A DNA stretch of 64,000 nucleotides from Methylobacterium gossipiicola (GCF_900113485.1 NZ_FOPM01000002.1:62001-126000), one strand, 5' to 3'; counted from the stretch's first letter, positions 22,052 to 33,091 are shown. Program-made: numbers and translations. The notes: a model not told the origin generated them from the sequence alone.

Positions 22052-22255
22052 TTACTCCGCCGCTTCGGCGGCGGCATCGTCGGCGTCGAGGATCGATTCG
22101 AGATCGCCCGTCAGCACGTCGAGCTGCTCGGCCGTGGCGACGATCTTGAACCGGGTGCCGTCCTCGGCCTCGACGGCGATCTCCACGTGATCGTCCACCT
22201 TGGCGGCGATGGCCTGTTTGAGGGTGTAGGTGGTGGCGGTGTCTTTGGCTGCCAT
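22052..22255 (-). CDS. Small acidic protein of unknown function
   Basis: 67-residue cytoplasmic protein (MAAKDTATTYTLKQ) with Asp/Glu/Ala-rich C-terminus (ILDADDAAAEAAE) and a GGAAG ribosome binding site. The centre DDHVEIAVEAEDGTRFKIVA looks like a small beta fold. No family recognised. Convergent with the secreted-protein gene. Confidence 0.65.
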   Translation of the reverse strand: MAAKDTATTYTLKQAIAAKVDDHVEIAVEAEDGTRFKIVATAEQLDVLTGDLESILDADDAAAEAAE

Positions 22256-22710
22256 GGGAACTTCCGCTTGCGGTGACGTGTGTCGGCAGCAGGCAACGTC
22301 GGGGACGCAGCAAAGAGCCTGCGGCAGAATCTCCCGACTCCGCGAGGCGATTTCTTTGGCCCCTTCCACGACATCACCCGAAACGATCCGGCGCCCAGAC
22401 CAAAATTCCAACCTCTGCGCACGAAAATCGTGCTGAAATCCATTTAGGTGAATGCTCCCAGCCGTGGGCGATGCGACGGTGGCTTATCCGCACTGAAGGC
22501 ATTCGGTGCCGGACCGCCTGCGCCGACCCATTGCCCCCCGATTGGTCGGCGCAGGCTCACGACCTCCCACCCTGGCGATCTCGCCGGATCGGAACGCGGC
22601 CTCGCCCGCATCGGCTTGCTCCATCATCGCGGCTGCTTTCTCGAAACCCGTCCCCATGTGCGTGCGGTCAAAAGGATGCGCTTAGCTCGGCGCGCCACAT
22701 GGGCGCTCGA
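22256..22710. other. 455-bp intergenic region without a supported gene
   Basis: Lies between the 67-residue acidic protein gene and the end of the phosphatase-kinase gene. Frames here have no family similarity or ribosome binding site. The one structure is a perfect 13-bp inverted repeat, listed separately. The upstream signals of the small gene must lie here but no clear -35/-10 is seen. Confidence 0.5.
22516..22556. repeat. Perfect 13-bp inverted repeat (hairpin)
   Basis: GCCTGCGCCGACC at 22516-22528 and its complement at 22544-22556, with a 15-base loop containing CCCCCC. It lies about 155 bases beyond the kinase stop. No T run on either side; a Rho-independent terminator is unlikely, a protein site or processed RNA end is possible. 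Confidence 0.5.
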
Positions 22711-24450
22711 TCATCGTGCCCCGCGCGCGAGCAGGACGGCCACCGTCACCGCGAGGGCGAGGGAGACGAGTTTCCAGAACAGCACCGGATCGCGCTCGAG
22801 GAGCGCCGCCCGCCGGAGGCCCGGCAGGGAGGGGTTCGGGTGGCGCAGGTCGTGGACGAAGGCCGAGAGGACATCGTAGCGCTGGGCGGGATTGGGATGC
22901 ACCGCCTTGCGCAGGGCAGCATCGACGAAGGTCGGCACGCCGACACGCGCCGCCGCGACCGAGACGTAATGGAGCCGACGGGCGCGGGCCTCGCTGAAGG
23001 CCTGCGCCGCCTGGGTGCCATAGGGCAGGCGTCCGGTGAGCATCTGGTAGGCGATGACACCCAAGGAGAAGATGTCCGCCTGTGGCGTCGCAGGCCAGCC
23101 CGCGAGGCATTCGGGGGCCGTGTACTGAACGGTGCCCTGCACCGTGGCGTCGATGCTCGGGTCGTCCTCCGCGAGGCCGGCGATGCGGGTGGCGCCGAAA
23201 TCGATGATCCGGACGGTGCCGGCGGCATCGATGAGAACGTTGTGGGGGCGCAGGTCCCGGTGCACCATCTCGCGGCGATGGAAGGCACGCAGGCCGGCGG
23301 CGATCTGGGCGACGATGTCCCGGATCGTCTCGAGGTCCGGCTCCGGATTGTCGCGCAGCCATTGCGCCAGGGTCCGGCCCTCGACGTAGTCCATCACCGT
23401 GTAGAGGTGGCTCCGCCGCCGTGTCCGGGGCGGTGCGCTCAGCACGTGCGGGCTGTCGATGCGCCGGGCGATCCACTCCTCCATCATGAGCCGCTGCAGG
23501 CCGGCCGGATCGACATGAAGATCCGTCGACGGGACCTTGAGGGCGACCCGGCGCTCGGTGTCGTCATCGACGGCAAGGTAGACGTGACTGCGGTGGCTCG
23601 CATGCAGGGTGCGTAGCACGCGATAGCCGTCGAACGCGGTCGGCGGTTCGAGGAGGGGCGCCGGCGGCAGGGCGTCGAGGCGGCCCGTGATCTCCTCGGG
23701 GTTGCCGTCCGGCAAGGCATCGACGCGTACGATCTGAACGGTGAGATTGTCGCCGCTGCCGTTCTCGTAGGCAAGACGGGCGATTTCTCGGGCAGCACCG
23801 TCGAGATCGTCACCGTGCCGGGTGATCTCGGCGACGATGGCCTCCGGGGCCACGGATTCATGCACGCCGTCCGTCGTCAGCACGAAGACATCGCCGGCTT
23901 CGAGGGCGACGGTGGTGTGGTCGATCTCGACATGGGCGGCGGCCCCCAGGGCACGCCCGAGATAGGATTCGCTCGCCGACAGGACGACGCGGTGGTCCTC
24001 GGTCAGGGCTTCGAGGGAGCGTTGGACCACACGGCCGATGCGGGCATCCCCGACATGGAAGATGTGGGCGGTGCGCGACCGCAGCACGAGGGCGCTGAAG
24101 GTGGTGACATAGCCCCGGTCCTGCCCACCCTCGGGATCGTGGAGGTGGCGGTTGCGCCGGGTCTCGGCATGGAGCCAGGAATTGGTCGCGGCGACGACGC
24201 GGCTCGCCGCCGTCTTCACCGACCACGAATCCGGAGTCTCGTAGTAATCCGACAGGAAGCTCCGGACCGCCATCTCGCTGGCGACATGGCTGACGGGGCT
24301 GCTGCCGATGCCGTCCGCGATGGCGAGGGCGCAGCCCCGCAGGGCCAGGGCGGCGCCCTCGGGGAGGCGGGCGCCGTGAAAGTCCTGGTTGGTGTCCTTG
24401 CGCCCGCGCTCGCTGTGCTGGCCGAGGGAGAGCGTCAGGGTCGCGGGCAT
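22711..24450 (-). CDS. Bifunctional PPM-type Ser/Thr phosphatase and protein kinase
   Basis: 579-residue fusion. Residues 1-245 are a PP2C/PPM phosphatase with metal-binding D46 (ADGIGS), VGDAR, TTDGV (D194) and GSGDN (D234). Residues 275-530 are a Hanks-type kinase with the ATP lysine K305 (VALKV), catalytic loop HRDLRPHN (397-404), DFG (417-419) and APE (445-447). A C-terminal hydrophobic segment (about 553-575) anchors it, leaving both domains cytoplasmic. The catalytic-loop Lys of HRDLKPxN is Arg401. It starts 45 bases after the formate/nitrite channel gene and probably shares its transcript; similar fusions beside nitrate/nitrite transporters are known, so a role in nitrogen control is inferred. 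Confidence 0.92.
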   Translation of the reverse strand: MPATLTLSLGQHSERGRKDTNQDFHGARLPEGAALALRGCALAIADGIGSSPVSHVASEMAVRSFLSDYYETPDSWSVKTAASRVVAATNSWLHAETRRNRHLHDPEGGQDRGYVTTFSALVLRSRTAHIFHVGDARIGRVVQRSLEALTEDHRVVLSASESYLGRALGAAAHVEIDHTTVALEAGDVFVLTTDGVHESVAPEAIVAEITRHGDDLDGAAREIARLAYENGSGDNLTVQIVRVDALPDGNPEEITGRLDALPPAPLLEPPTAFDGYRVLRTLHASHRSHVYLAVDDDTERRVALKVPSTDLHVDPAGLQRLMMEEWIARRIDSPHVLSAPPRTRRRSHLYTVMDYVEGRTLAQWLRDNPEPDLETIRDIVAQIAAGLRAFHRREMVHRDLRPHNVLIDAAGTVRIIDFGATRIAGLAEDDPSIDATVQGTVQYTAPECLAGWPATPQADIFSLGVIAYQMLTGRLPYGTQAAQAFSEARARRLHYVSVAAARVGVPTFVDAALRKAVHPNPAQRYDVLSAFVHDLRHPNPSLPGLRRAALLERDPVLFWKLVSLALAVTVAVLLARGAR

Positions 24451-24495
24451 GGATGATTTCCGGCGGTCGGGAGACCCGACCGCCCGAGGCAGCGA

Positions 24496-25332
24496 TCAGG
24501 CGGCCTGACGGCGCTCCATGACGACGGCGGCGCGCTTCGGGGCCGTGCGGACATGGGTCGTGTACAGGGTCAGGCCGGTGAAGGCGAGGCCACCGATGAG
24601 GTTGCCGAGAACGGTGGGGATCTCGTTCCAGAAGAAGTAGTCGGCCACCGAGAACTGACCACCCATGAGCAGGCCGAAGGGGAACAGGAACATGTTCACC
24701 ACCGAATGCTCGAAGGTCATGTAGAAGAACAGCATGATCGGCATCCACATGGCGATCACCTTGCCGCTGACCGTGGTCGAGATCATGGCGCCGACGACGC
24801 CGGTGGAGACCATCCAGTTGCACAGCATGCCGCGGAGGAAGATCGTGAACCAGCCGCCGACGCCGTGCGAGGCATAACCCACGGTGCGCTTCTCGCCGAT
24901 ATGGGCGATGAACTCACCGACCTTCTCGGGCGGCGCCGTGAAGCCGAAGGTGAACACGAAGCCCATCATGAAGGCCACCGTCAGGGCGCCGAGGAAGTTG
25001 CCGAGGAAAACGAGCCCCCAATTGCGCATCACCCCGCTCCAGGTCACGCCCGGCCGACGATCGAGGAGGGCGAGGGGCGCCAGGACAAATACCCCCGTGA
25101 GGAGGTCGAACCCCAGGAGGTAGAGCATACAGAAGCCGACGGGGAACAGGGCGGCCCCGAGGATGGGAATGCCCGTCTGCTGGGTGATGGAGACGGCGAA
25201 GACGGCGGCGAGGGCCAGGATCGCGCCGGCCATGTAGGCGCGGATGACCGTGTCGCGGGTCGACATGAAGATCTTGGATTCGCCTGCATCCACCATCTTG
25301 GTGACGAACTCAGCAGGGGCGAGGTAAGCCAT
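24496..25332 (-). CDS. Formate/nitrite transporter family channel
   Basis: 278-residue pentameric FNT-family channel for formate or nitrite in the inner membrane, six helices. Family marks include the first amphipathic segment, MLYLLGFDLLTGVFVL, NWGLVFLGNFLGAL, GMLCNWMVSTGV and FEHSVVNMFLFP with the central pore histidine. ATG 25332 follows AAAGGACCCGAC, a good ribosome binding site. Whether the substrate is nitrite or formate cannot be read from sequence; a sigma-54-type promoter upstream favours nitrogen assimilation. First gene of a probable two-gene operon with the phosphatase-kinase. Confidence 0.92.
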   Translation of the reverse strand: MAYLAPAEFVTKMVDAGESKIFMSTRDTVIRAYMAGAILALAAVFAVSITQQTGIPILGAALFPVGFCMLYLLGFDLLTGVFVLAPLALLDRRPGVTWSGVMRNWGLVFLGNFLGALTVAFMMGFVFTFGFTAPPEKVGEFIAHIGEKRTVGYASHGVGGWFTIFLRGMLCNWMVSTGVVGAMISTTVSGKVIAMWMPIMLFFYMTFEHSVVNMFLFPFGLLMGGQFSVADYFFWNEIPTVLGNLIGGLAFTGLTLYTTHVRTAPKRAAVVMERRQAA

Positions 25333-25470
25333 GTCGGGTCCTTTACGGGTTGGAGCCTCTGCGGAGCTCGCCGGAGCCGGAGCCGAGGCCCCACCTCCGG
25401 CCGCGCCTCGTTGCGCGGCTCGCAGCCGGGGACGTCCGCTTTGCGCACGCCACCCATCGCCGAACCAATC

Positions 25471-25486
25471 AGCAAGACCCGTGCCT
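25471..25486 (-). promoter_or_regulatory. Putative sigma-54 (RpoN) promoter of the FNT/kinase operon
   Basis: On the minus strand the sequence AGGCACGGGTCTTGCT matches the consensus TGGCACG-N4-TTGCW at all but the first base, with GG (-24) and GC (-12) at correct spacing. Expected start about 25460, leader about 125 nt. Matching done by eye. Confidence 0.65.
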
Positions 25487-25697
25487 TTTGGGAATGAGGG
25501 ACGTGGCGCCGTCGTCGCGGGCGGCTCTCGCCGTGGCTCAGTCGCGGAGGGGTTGCAGGCCCGAACGAACCCTCCGGGTCGAGACCGCCGCCGAACGGGC
25601 GGTTGAGGCGGGTCCCAGCTCTGGTCCAGGGTGCTCCTCGACATCGGGTTTGGTGGCGTCCCTCCACCTCGCCTCGCGGATGAAGGCCTGAGCTCAA

Positions 25698-25727
25698 ACG
25701 AAAAGGGCCGGGGAAACCCCGGCCCTT
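25698..25727 (-). terminator. Strong Rho-independent terminator
   Basis: On the minus strand AAGGGCCGGGG, a TTT loop and CCCCGGCCCTT form an 11-bp perfect stem followed by TTCGTTT. Ends transcription of the secreted-protein gene 22 bases past its stop. Confidence 0.85.
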
Positions 25728-25749
25728 CGATCCGCGCTGACGAAAGGAA

Positions 25750-26046
25750 TTACTGGCGCGGCGCCTGTGTGTTGCCCGCCGCGCCGAGACCGACGCCGGT
25801 GTTGGAGCTCGCCCCGGTGCCGCCGCCCATGTTGCCCGAACCGCCGACCGCGCCGGGCGCGCCCGCCGTGCCCTTCATGGTGGAGCCGGTGGTCATCTCG
25901 TTCATCTTCTCGCCGTTGCTCTTCACGCTGCCGGGGTTGTTCATGTTGCCCGTGGCACTGCCGCCACCGGCCGGGGCCTGGGCGAAGGCCGCGCCCGTGA
26001 GGGAGAGGACGAGGGTGGTCGCGAGGGTCAGGGTGGTCTTGCGCAT
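25750..26046 (-). CDS. Small secreted Gly/Asn/Met-rich protein
   Basis: 98 residues: signal peptide (MRKTTLTLATTLVLSLTGAAFA, cleavage near AQA) then a low-complexity Gly/Ala/Asn/Thr/Met-rich mature part (GGGSATGNMNNPGSVKSNG, GGSGNMGGGTGASSNTG). No family function known. Good GGAGGC ribosome binding site and strong terminator argue that it is a real, expressed gene. Similar tiny glycine-rich exported proteins are frequent in methylobacteria by my recollection. Confidence 0.78.
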   Translation of the reverse strand: MRKTTLTLATTLVLSLTGAAFAQAPAGGGSATGNMNNPGSVKSNGEKMNEMTTGSTMKGTAGAPGAVGGSGNMGGGTGASSNTGVGLGAAGNTQAPRQ

Positions 26047-26181
26047 GGTGCGTTGCCTCCGGTGTGTCTGTGTTGCGGGGTCAACGCATCGGGACGGGAT
26101 GTCGTTCAATGCTATTTCGGGCCAATCGCGATCAAAAGATCTGACCGTCCGCACGGAACGTCTTCCCGTAAACGCCAAGCT

Positions 26182-27987
<1,806 letters not shown>

Positions 27988-28207
27988 CGAGGCTGTGATC
28001 TCCGGCGCGCGCGGCCCGCCGCTTCGAGGGCGGACGCGGTGCACGGTTCTGACGGGTGAAAAGACGGTTCGCCCGCGAGATAGCAGTGCGGGCCCCCGGC
28101 GCCAAGCGCGGGGGTCGGGCACGGCGCCGAAGGCTGAACGCCTCTGGCGGAACGACCGCCGCGCCGCCGCTCGGGATCGATAATCCCCGGAGCGACGCCG
28201 TGAGAGT

Positions 28208-28912
28208 CTACACCGTCAGCGACAGCCGGCGGGCGGCGGCCTGTTCGGCCTTCACGCTGGCCTTCGGCGGCTCGATCTCACCGATGGACTTCGTCACGAA
28301 ATCCATGCTCGCGGAGCGAAGCGTCCCGTCATCGAGGGTCATGATCCCCGACAGGGCCTGCGACTGCATCATCCGGGCCGTGTAGAGGCCCTGGGCGGCA
28401 TCGCGGGCGTCGTCGTCCTTGGCGGCGCGGCGTGCCTCCTGGAAGGCATCGAGGGCCTTCCGCGCCGCCCGCATCGAATGGAGCGAGGCGACGTCCTTGA
28501 AGCTCTTCACCAGTTCCGGATCTTCCTCGAACAGCTTCTCGATCTTCTTCCTGTAGGGACTGTCGGTCGTGACATTGCCGACGGTGTCGAGCTTCAGGGT
28601 GATGGGCTCGTCCAGGGGAATCCCCAAGCGGGTGAACCGGTCGCTCAGGGTCTCGCTCAGGGCCTTGGTGCGGCCGGCGACCATCGCGTCGAAGGATTTG
28701 ACGGCGTTGTCGTCGGCCTGGCCGATCACATTGGTCGCGGATGCGGGCGCGGACGCCACCAAGCCAGCGAGTTGCCGGCGCGCGGCGGCGCCGACATCGA
28801 CGGTCACGGCGGCACCGGCCGGCTGGGCTTGCTTTCCCGCCTTGACGGCGGGGTTCGCGGCCGGCGCGGCGCGGCTGGCGGACGGTGTGGAAGCTGCGGT
28901 CACCGTCGTCAT
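28208..28912 (-). CDS. Hypothetical protein
   Basis: 234 residues, Ala-rich N-terminus ([20 protein letters not shown]) without a signal peptide, then a mostly helical charged protein ([38 protein letters not shown]). The C-terminus has [19 protein letters not shown]. No domain recognised. It has the look of a flagellar-associated or cytoplasmic helical protein but nothing supports either. Stands alone between lepA and the HugZ gene. Confidence 0.65.
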   Translation of the reverse strand: MTTVTAASTPSASRAAPAANPAVKAGKQAQPAGAAVTVDVGAAARRQLAGLVASAPASATNVIGQADDNAVKSFDAMVAGRTKALSETLSDRFTRLGIPLDEPITLKLDTVGNVTTDSPYRKKIEKLFEEDPELVKSFKDVASLHSMRAARKALDAFQEARRAAKDDDARDAAQGLYTARMMQSQALSGIMTLDDGTLRSASMDFVTKSIGEIEPPKASVKAEQAAARRLSLTV

Positions 28913-29002
28913 CGTCAGGCACCCGTGAGGATTGGACACCCACCGCCGTACACGCACCGGCTTACCGAAGCGTCAACCATGCCCCTGTCGGCGTCGAAGC
29001 CC

Positions 29003-29794
29003 TCAGGCCGGATCCGATCCCTCACCCGCCCGCGCCCGCGCCGCCATGGCGACGAGAACCTTGCGCAGCGCCCCCATCTCCCGCACCGGCTCCGGATAGA
29101 GCACGCGCGCCGTGCGGTCGGCGGCGAGGAGATCCATCCCTTCCGGGTCGAGGCCTGTGAGACGCCATGGACCGGGCTCGGCGCCCGTGCCGGCGGCGTA
29201 GAGCGCCAGGGCGTCGAGGTGGTCGGCGTTCATGTGCTCCACGGCGCCGGCCTCGCCCGCGACCAGGGCCTCGGCCCCGGCGAGATCGAGACGCAGTTCG
29301 TCGGTTCTCAAGACCGCCGCCTTGGCGAAACCGCCGTTGAGATGTCCGGCGCCCGGCTCCAGGGCGAAGAAACCGAAATCGGGAAAATCCGCGTAAAGCG
29401 CCGCCTTGGGGTGGCGGGCGAGGAAGCGAGCGCGGTGGCGCGGCTCGGCGCTCTGGATCGCCCGCCCCGTTACGGTCAGGCGCGGATGCGCCAGGGGATC
29501 GCCCTTGCCACCGGCACTGAACAGCAGGGAGGCGCGGGGATCGGCAAGCAGGTTGCGGGTGTGGGCCGAGAGCCGGGACAGCAGCATCAGGGGCGTGCCG
29601 TCCGTGTCTGTCGCGACGGTCACAAGGGAGACGAACGGCGTGCCGTCCTGGGGATCGAGGGTGGCCAGCGCCCCCGACCGGATCGTGCGCAGGAGGTGGC
29701 GGGCGAGCCCGATGGCGTCGAACCCCGCTTCAGCCGCCGGAAGCGGCGCCGCCGGTCCGCGCCGCGCGCCTGTCGTCTCCGCTTCCGCGTCCAT
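29003..29794 (-). CDS. HugZ-family pyridoxamine-5'-phosphate-oxidase-like protein
   Basis: 263 residues. N-terminal split-barrel flavin/haem-binding domain (about 25-165: RSGALATLDPQDGTPFVSLV, SRLSAHTRNLLADPRASLLF, PRLTVTGRA) and a C-terminal DUF2470 domain (about 180-255) with EHMNADHLDALALYA. Members of this group include HugZ-type haem oxygenases and general FMN-binding proteins; the exact reaction is uncertain. Start 29794 is set by a very strong GGAGGGGGG upstream. Confidence 0.85.
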   Translation of the reverse strand: MDAEAETTGARRGPAAPLPAAEAGFDAIGLARHLLRTIRSGALATLDPQDGTPFVSLVTVATDTDGTPLMLLSRLSAHTRNLLADPRASLLFSAGGKGDPLAHPRLTVTGRAIQSAEPRHRARFLARHPKAALYADFPDFGFFALEPGAGHLNGGFAKAAVLRTDELRLDLAGAEALVAGEAGAVEHMNADHLDALALYAAGTGAEPGPWRLTGLDPEGMDLLAADRTARVLYPEPVREMGALRKVLVAMAARARAGEGSDPA

Positions 29795-30076
29795 GATCCC
29801 CCCTCCTGGCTGTCGTTTATCCCATGATAGCGAGGAAACGGGCAGTTTCGCGAGTCCGCCCGAGTGCGGCCCGTTGGCCTCAGTCAAGCCGCAATGCGTC
29901 CCCGCTCGCTTTTTATCCGGGGACCCTTTACACAGCCTGACTCTCCGCGCGAAAGCGACCCGCCCCCACGGCAGGCCGCCAGCGCGTTTTCGCCGGCCCC
30001 GCTCGCGGGGTGGATTGCGGACGGAGCGGGCGCGCGAGCGGCCGCCTCGGCCCGTATCGGAGCCTTAGGAACGCGC

Positions 30077-30787
30077 ATGCCGACCATCGCCCTCGTGGAC
30101 GACGACCGAAACATCCTCACCTCCGTATCCATCGCGTTGGAAACGGAAGGGTACCGCATCCAGACCTACACCGACGGCGCCTCGGCGCTGGACGGCCTGA
30201 AGCACTCGCCGCCCGATCTCGCGATCTTCGACATCAAGATGCCGCGCATGGACGGGATGGAGCTTCTCAGGCGTCTGCGGCAGAAATCGGACCTGCCGGT
30301 GATCTTCCTCACCTCGAAGGACGAGGAGATCGATGAATTGTTCGGCCTCAAGATGGGCGCCGACGATTTCATCCACAAACCGTTCTCGCAGCGCCTGCTC
30401 GTGGAGCGTGTGAAGGCCGTCCTGCGCCGCTTCGCCCCGAAGGACGGGCCGGGCGCCGTCACCCGCGAGGCCGACGCCGCAGCCCGCTCCCTCGAGCGCG
30501 GCCTGCTGATGATGGATCCCGAGCGCCACACCTGCACCTGGAAGGGCGAGCCCGTGACCCTCACGGTGACGGAATTCCTGATCCTGCAGGCGCTGGCCCA
30601 CCGGCCCGGCGTCGTGAAGAGCCGCAACGCCCTCATGGACGCGGCCTATGACGATCAGGTCTATGTCGACGACCGCACCATCGACAGCCACATCAAGCGC
30701 CTGCGCAAGAAATTCAAGGTGACGGATGCAAGCTTCGACATGATCGAAACGCTCTACGGCGTCGGCTATCGCTTCAAGGAAGGCTGA
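30077..30787 (+). CDS. chvI: Response regulator ChvI (OmpR/PhoB family)
   Basis: 236 residues. Receiver domain 1-120 with acidic pocket D8-D10, phospho-acceptor D52 ([11 protein letters not shown]), T/S switch at FLTSKDE and HKPF; winged-helix DNA-binding domain about 140-233 ([39 protein letters not shown]). ChvI answers to ChvG and governs the envelope, exopolysaccharide and acid response in alphaproteobacteria. chvI-chvG-hprK-EIIA-ptsH is the standard order. The pckA gene usually upstream is replaced by the divergent HugZ gene. Confidence 0.95.
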   Translation: MPTIALVDDDRNILTSVSIALETEGYRIQTYTDGASALDGLKHSPPDLAIFDIKMPRMDGMELLRRLRQKSDLPVIFLTSKDEEIDELFGLKMGADDFIHKPFSQRLLVERVKAVLRRFAPKDGPGAVTREADAAARSLERGLLMMDPERHTCTWKGEPVTLTVTEFLILQALAHRPGVVKSRNALMDAAYDDQVYVDDRTIDSHIKRLRKKFKVTDASFDMIETLYGVGYRFKEG

Positions 30788-30840
30788 ACCGCCGCCGAGC
30801 GGCCCGCCCCCTTTCGCAGCCCCCACCGAACCGGACCGAC

Positions 30841-32592
30841 GTGGCGACCTCAGATCCAGCCGAAGACCGACCCTTGCGCGTGCTCGATTGGCCGCGCACC
30901 CTGTGGAACGCCATCGGCCAACGCGCCTCGTCGAGCCTGACGCGGCGCATCGTCGTGCTCAACCTCGTGGGGCTGTTCGCCCTGCTGTTCGGCTTTCTCT
31001 ACCTCAACCAGTTCCGCCAGGGACTGATCCAGGCCCGGGTGCAGAGCCTGCTGATCCAGGGCGAGATCATCGCGGGCGCCATCGCGGCCTCGGCCTCGGC
31101 GTCCGGCGACACCGGGGCGATCCGCATCGACCCCGACAAGCTCCTCGAACTCCAGGCGGGCGAGACCGACGAGACGCCCTCGCCGCTCGCCTTCTCCCTC
31201 AACCCCGAGCGGGTGGCGCCGCTCCTGCGCCGTCTCATCACCCCGACCGGCAACCGTGCCCGGGTCTATGACGGCGATGGCGGCCTGCTGTTCGATTCCC
31301 GTACCCTGTCGGCGCGGAGTGACAGCGGCCGCGGCGACACGACCTTGCGCGAGCGCAGGCGCACTCCTCTGGAGCAAGCCTTCGACTTCGTGCAGAGCCG
31401 CCTCTTCGGCAGCCCGCGCCCGATCCCGGCCGAAGAGGTCGGCCCGACGAGCGGCCACGGCCTCAAGGAGGTGCAGGTGGCGCTCGGGGGCTCGCGCGGC
31501 ACCATCGTGCGCCGCAACGAGGCCGGCGAGACCATCGTGTCCGTGGCGGTGCCGATCCAGCGCGGCAACGTCGTGCGCGGCGCCCTGCTGCTCTCGACGC
31601 AGGGCGGCGACATCGACCGGGTCATCGCCTCGGAGCGCTTCGGCCTGCTGCAGGTGTTCCTCATCGCCGCCATCGTGATGCTGGTGCTGTCGATCCTGCT
31701 CGCCGGCACCATCGCGGGGCCGGTGCGGCGCCTCGCCGACGCCGCCGAGAAGGTGCGATTGGGCATCAAGTCCCGCGAGGAAATTCCGGATTTCACCGGG
31801 CGTACGGACGAGATCGGCCACCTCTCGGGGGCGCTGCGTGACATGACCCAGGCCCTCTACCGGCGCATCGACGCCATCGAGAGCTTCGCGGCCGACGTCT
31901 CCCACGAATTGAAGAACCCCCTCACGTCCCTGCGCAGCGCCGTCGAGACCTTGCCGCTGGCGAAATCCGACGACTCGCGCGGGCGCCTGCTCCAGATCAT
32001 CCAGCACGATGTGAAGCGCCTCGACCGTCTCATCTCGGATATCTCCGACGCCTCCCGCCTCGACGCGGAGTTGGCCCGCGCCGAGGCGCGCAAGGTCGAC
32101 ATGCACAAGCTCATGACCACCGTGGTGTCGGTGGCCAACGAACGGCGGCGTCCGAAGGACGCCCCGATCCTCCTCGACATCGCGCAGCCGATCGCCGAGA
32201 TCGAGGCGCCGTTCACGATCTTCGGACACGACAGCCGCCTCGGTCAGGTGGTCAACAATCTCCTCGACAACGCCCGCTCGTTCTCGCCGCCCGACGCCAA
32301 GGTCCGGGTCGCCCTGCGCCGGGTGCGGGGCGATGTCGAACTCGTGGTGGAAGACGAGGGGCCGGGCATCCCCGAACACGCCCTGGAGCGGATCTTCGAG
32401 CGGTTCTACACCGACCGGCCGGAACAGGGCTTCGGCCAGAATTCCGGCCTCGGCCTCTCGATCTCGCGCCAGATCGTCCAGGCCCATCGCGGCACCATCC
32501 GGGCCGAGAACCGCCCCGGACCCGCCGACGAGGACGGCGAGCCCACCGTGCGCGGTGCCCGTTTCATCGTGCGTCTGCCGGCGGCGCGCTGA
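30841..32592 (+). CDS. chvG: Sensor histidine kinase ChvG
   Basis: 583-residue inner-membrane kinase starting with GTG. Transmembrane segments at about residues 37-56 and 264-290 enclose a periplasmic sensor domain (ChvG stimulus-sensing type), followed by HAMP, a HisKA domain with phospho-acceptor H355 (ADVSHELKNPLTSL) and an HATPase_c domain with NNLLDNA, VEDEGPGIP and GLGLSI. Partner of ChvI 53 bases upstream. In relatives the periplasmic ExoR inhibits ChvG; exoR is not in this window. Confidence 0.95.
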   Translation: MATSDPAEDRPLRVLDWPRTLWNAIGQRASSSLTRRIVVLNLVGLFALLFGFLYLNQFRQGLIQARVQSLLIQGEIIAGAIAASASASGDTGAIRIDPDKLLELQAGETDETPSPLAFSLNPERVAPLLRRLITPTGNRARVYDGDGGLLFDSRTLSARSDSGRGDTTLRERRRTPLEQAFDFVQSRLFGSPRPIPAEEVGPTSGHGLKEVQVALGGSRGTIVRRNEAGETIVSVAVPIQRGNVVRGALLLSTQGGDIDRVIASERFGLLQVFLIAAIVMLVLSILLAGTIAGPVRRLADAAEKVRLGIKSREEIPDFTGRTDEIGHLSGALRDMTQALYRRIDAIESFAADVSHELKNPLTSLRSAVETLPLAKSDDSRGRLLQIIQHDVKRLDRLISDISDASRLDAELARAEARKVDMHKLMTTVVSVANERRRPKDAPILLDIAQPIAEIEAPFTIFGHDSRLGQVVNNLLDNARSFSPPDAKVRVALRRVRGDVELVVEDEGPGIPEHALERIFERFYTDRPEQGFGQNSGLGLSISRQIVQAHRGTIRAENRPGPADEDGEPTVRGARFIVRLPAAR

Positions 32593-32596
32593 ACGG

Positions 32597-33091
32597 GTGC
32601 CGTGGGAGACGATCCACGCCACGGCCGTCTCGCTCGTGGGAGCGGGCGTCATCCTCCGGGGGGATTCCGGGGCCGGCAAATCGACCCTCGCCCTTCTGCT
32701 CCTCGACCGGGCGGACACCCTCGCCCTGCCGGCGGCCCTGGTGGGCGACGACCGCATCCGCCTCGCGCGGGAGGGCACGGACCTCATCGCCCGGTCGCAT
32801 CCGGCCCTCGGCGGCACCCTGGAAGTGCGCGGCCTCGGCCTCTGTCGCGCCCTCGCGGTGGTGGAAGCGGCGCCGGTCCGCCTCGTGGTCGATCTCGTGG
32901 CGCGTCGCCCGCGCCTGCCCGACACACCAGACCCCGCCCTCCTCCTCGGCCTTGCCGTGCCGCGCCTCGTCCTCGACCGGCGGATGCTGCGCGCCGGCCT
33001 CGGGCCTCGCCTCGTCCTCGATGCCCTGGGCGGCGTGGCCGGGGGGGCGCACCGGGGGATTCTCGCGCTGCCGGAGGCCGAGCGACCGTAG
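32597..33091 (+). CDS. hprK: HPr kinase/phosphorylase, short alphaproteobacterial form
   Basis: 164 residues from a GTG four bases after the chvG stop. Only the C-terminal catalytic domain of Gram-positive HprK is present: Walker A GDSGAGKS at residues 22-29, LVGDDRIRLARE, and LEVRGLGLCR. It phosphorylates a serine of HPr (S63 of the HPr two genes downstream) and links carbon and energy state to the nitrogen-PTS. Frames extending further upstream read through chvG in another phase. Confidence 0.92.
   Translation: MPWETIHATAVSLVGAGVILRGDSGAGKSTLALLLLDRADTLALPAALVGDDRIRLAREGTDLIARSHPALGGTLEVRGLGLCRALAVVEAAPVRLVVDLVARRPRLPDTPDPALLLGLAVPRLVLDRRMLRAGLGPRLVLDALGGVAGGAHRGILALPEAERP

Larger units (their letters stand above)
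25333..25749. other. 417-bp upstream region of the FNT operon
   Basis: Non-coding. Holds the sigma-54-type promoter (25471-25486), the terminator of the secreted-protein gene (25698-25727) and a GC-rich stretch between them. That stretch contains ACCGCC...GGCGGT (about 25593-25612), a possible but weak enhancer-like inverted repeat. No clear NtrC or FNR box was found. Confidence 0.6.

Noticed and set aside
25490..25697. NtrC or FNR binding sites for the FNT operon
   Set aside because: No TGCACC/GGTGCA or TTGAT-N4-ATCAA pair; only a weak GC-rich inverted repeat.
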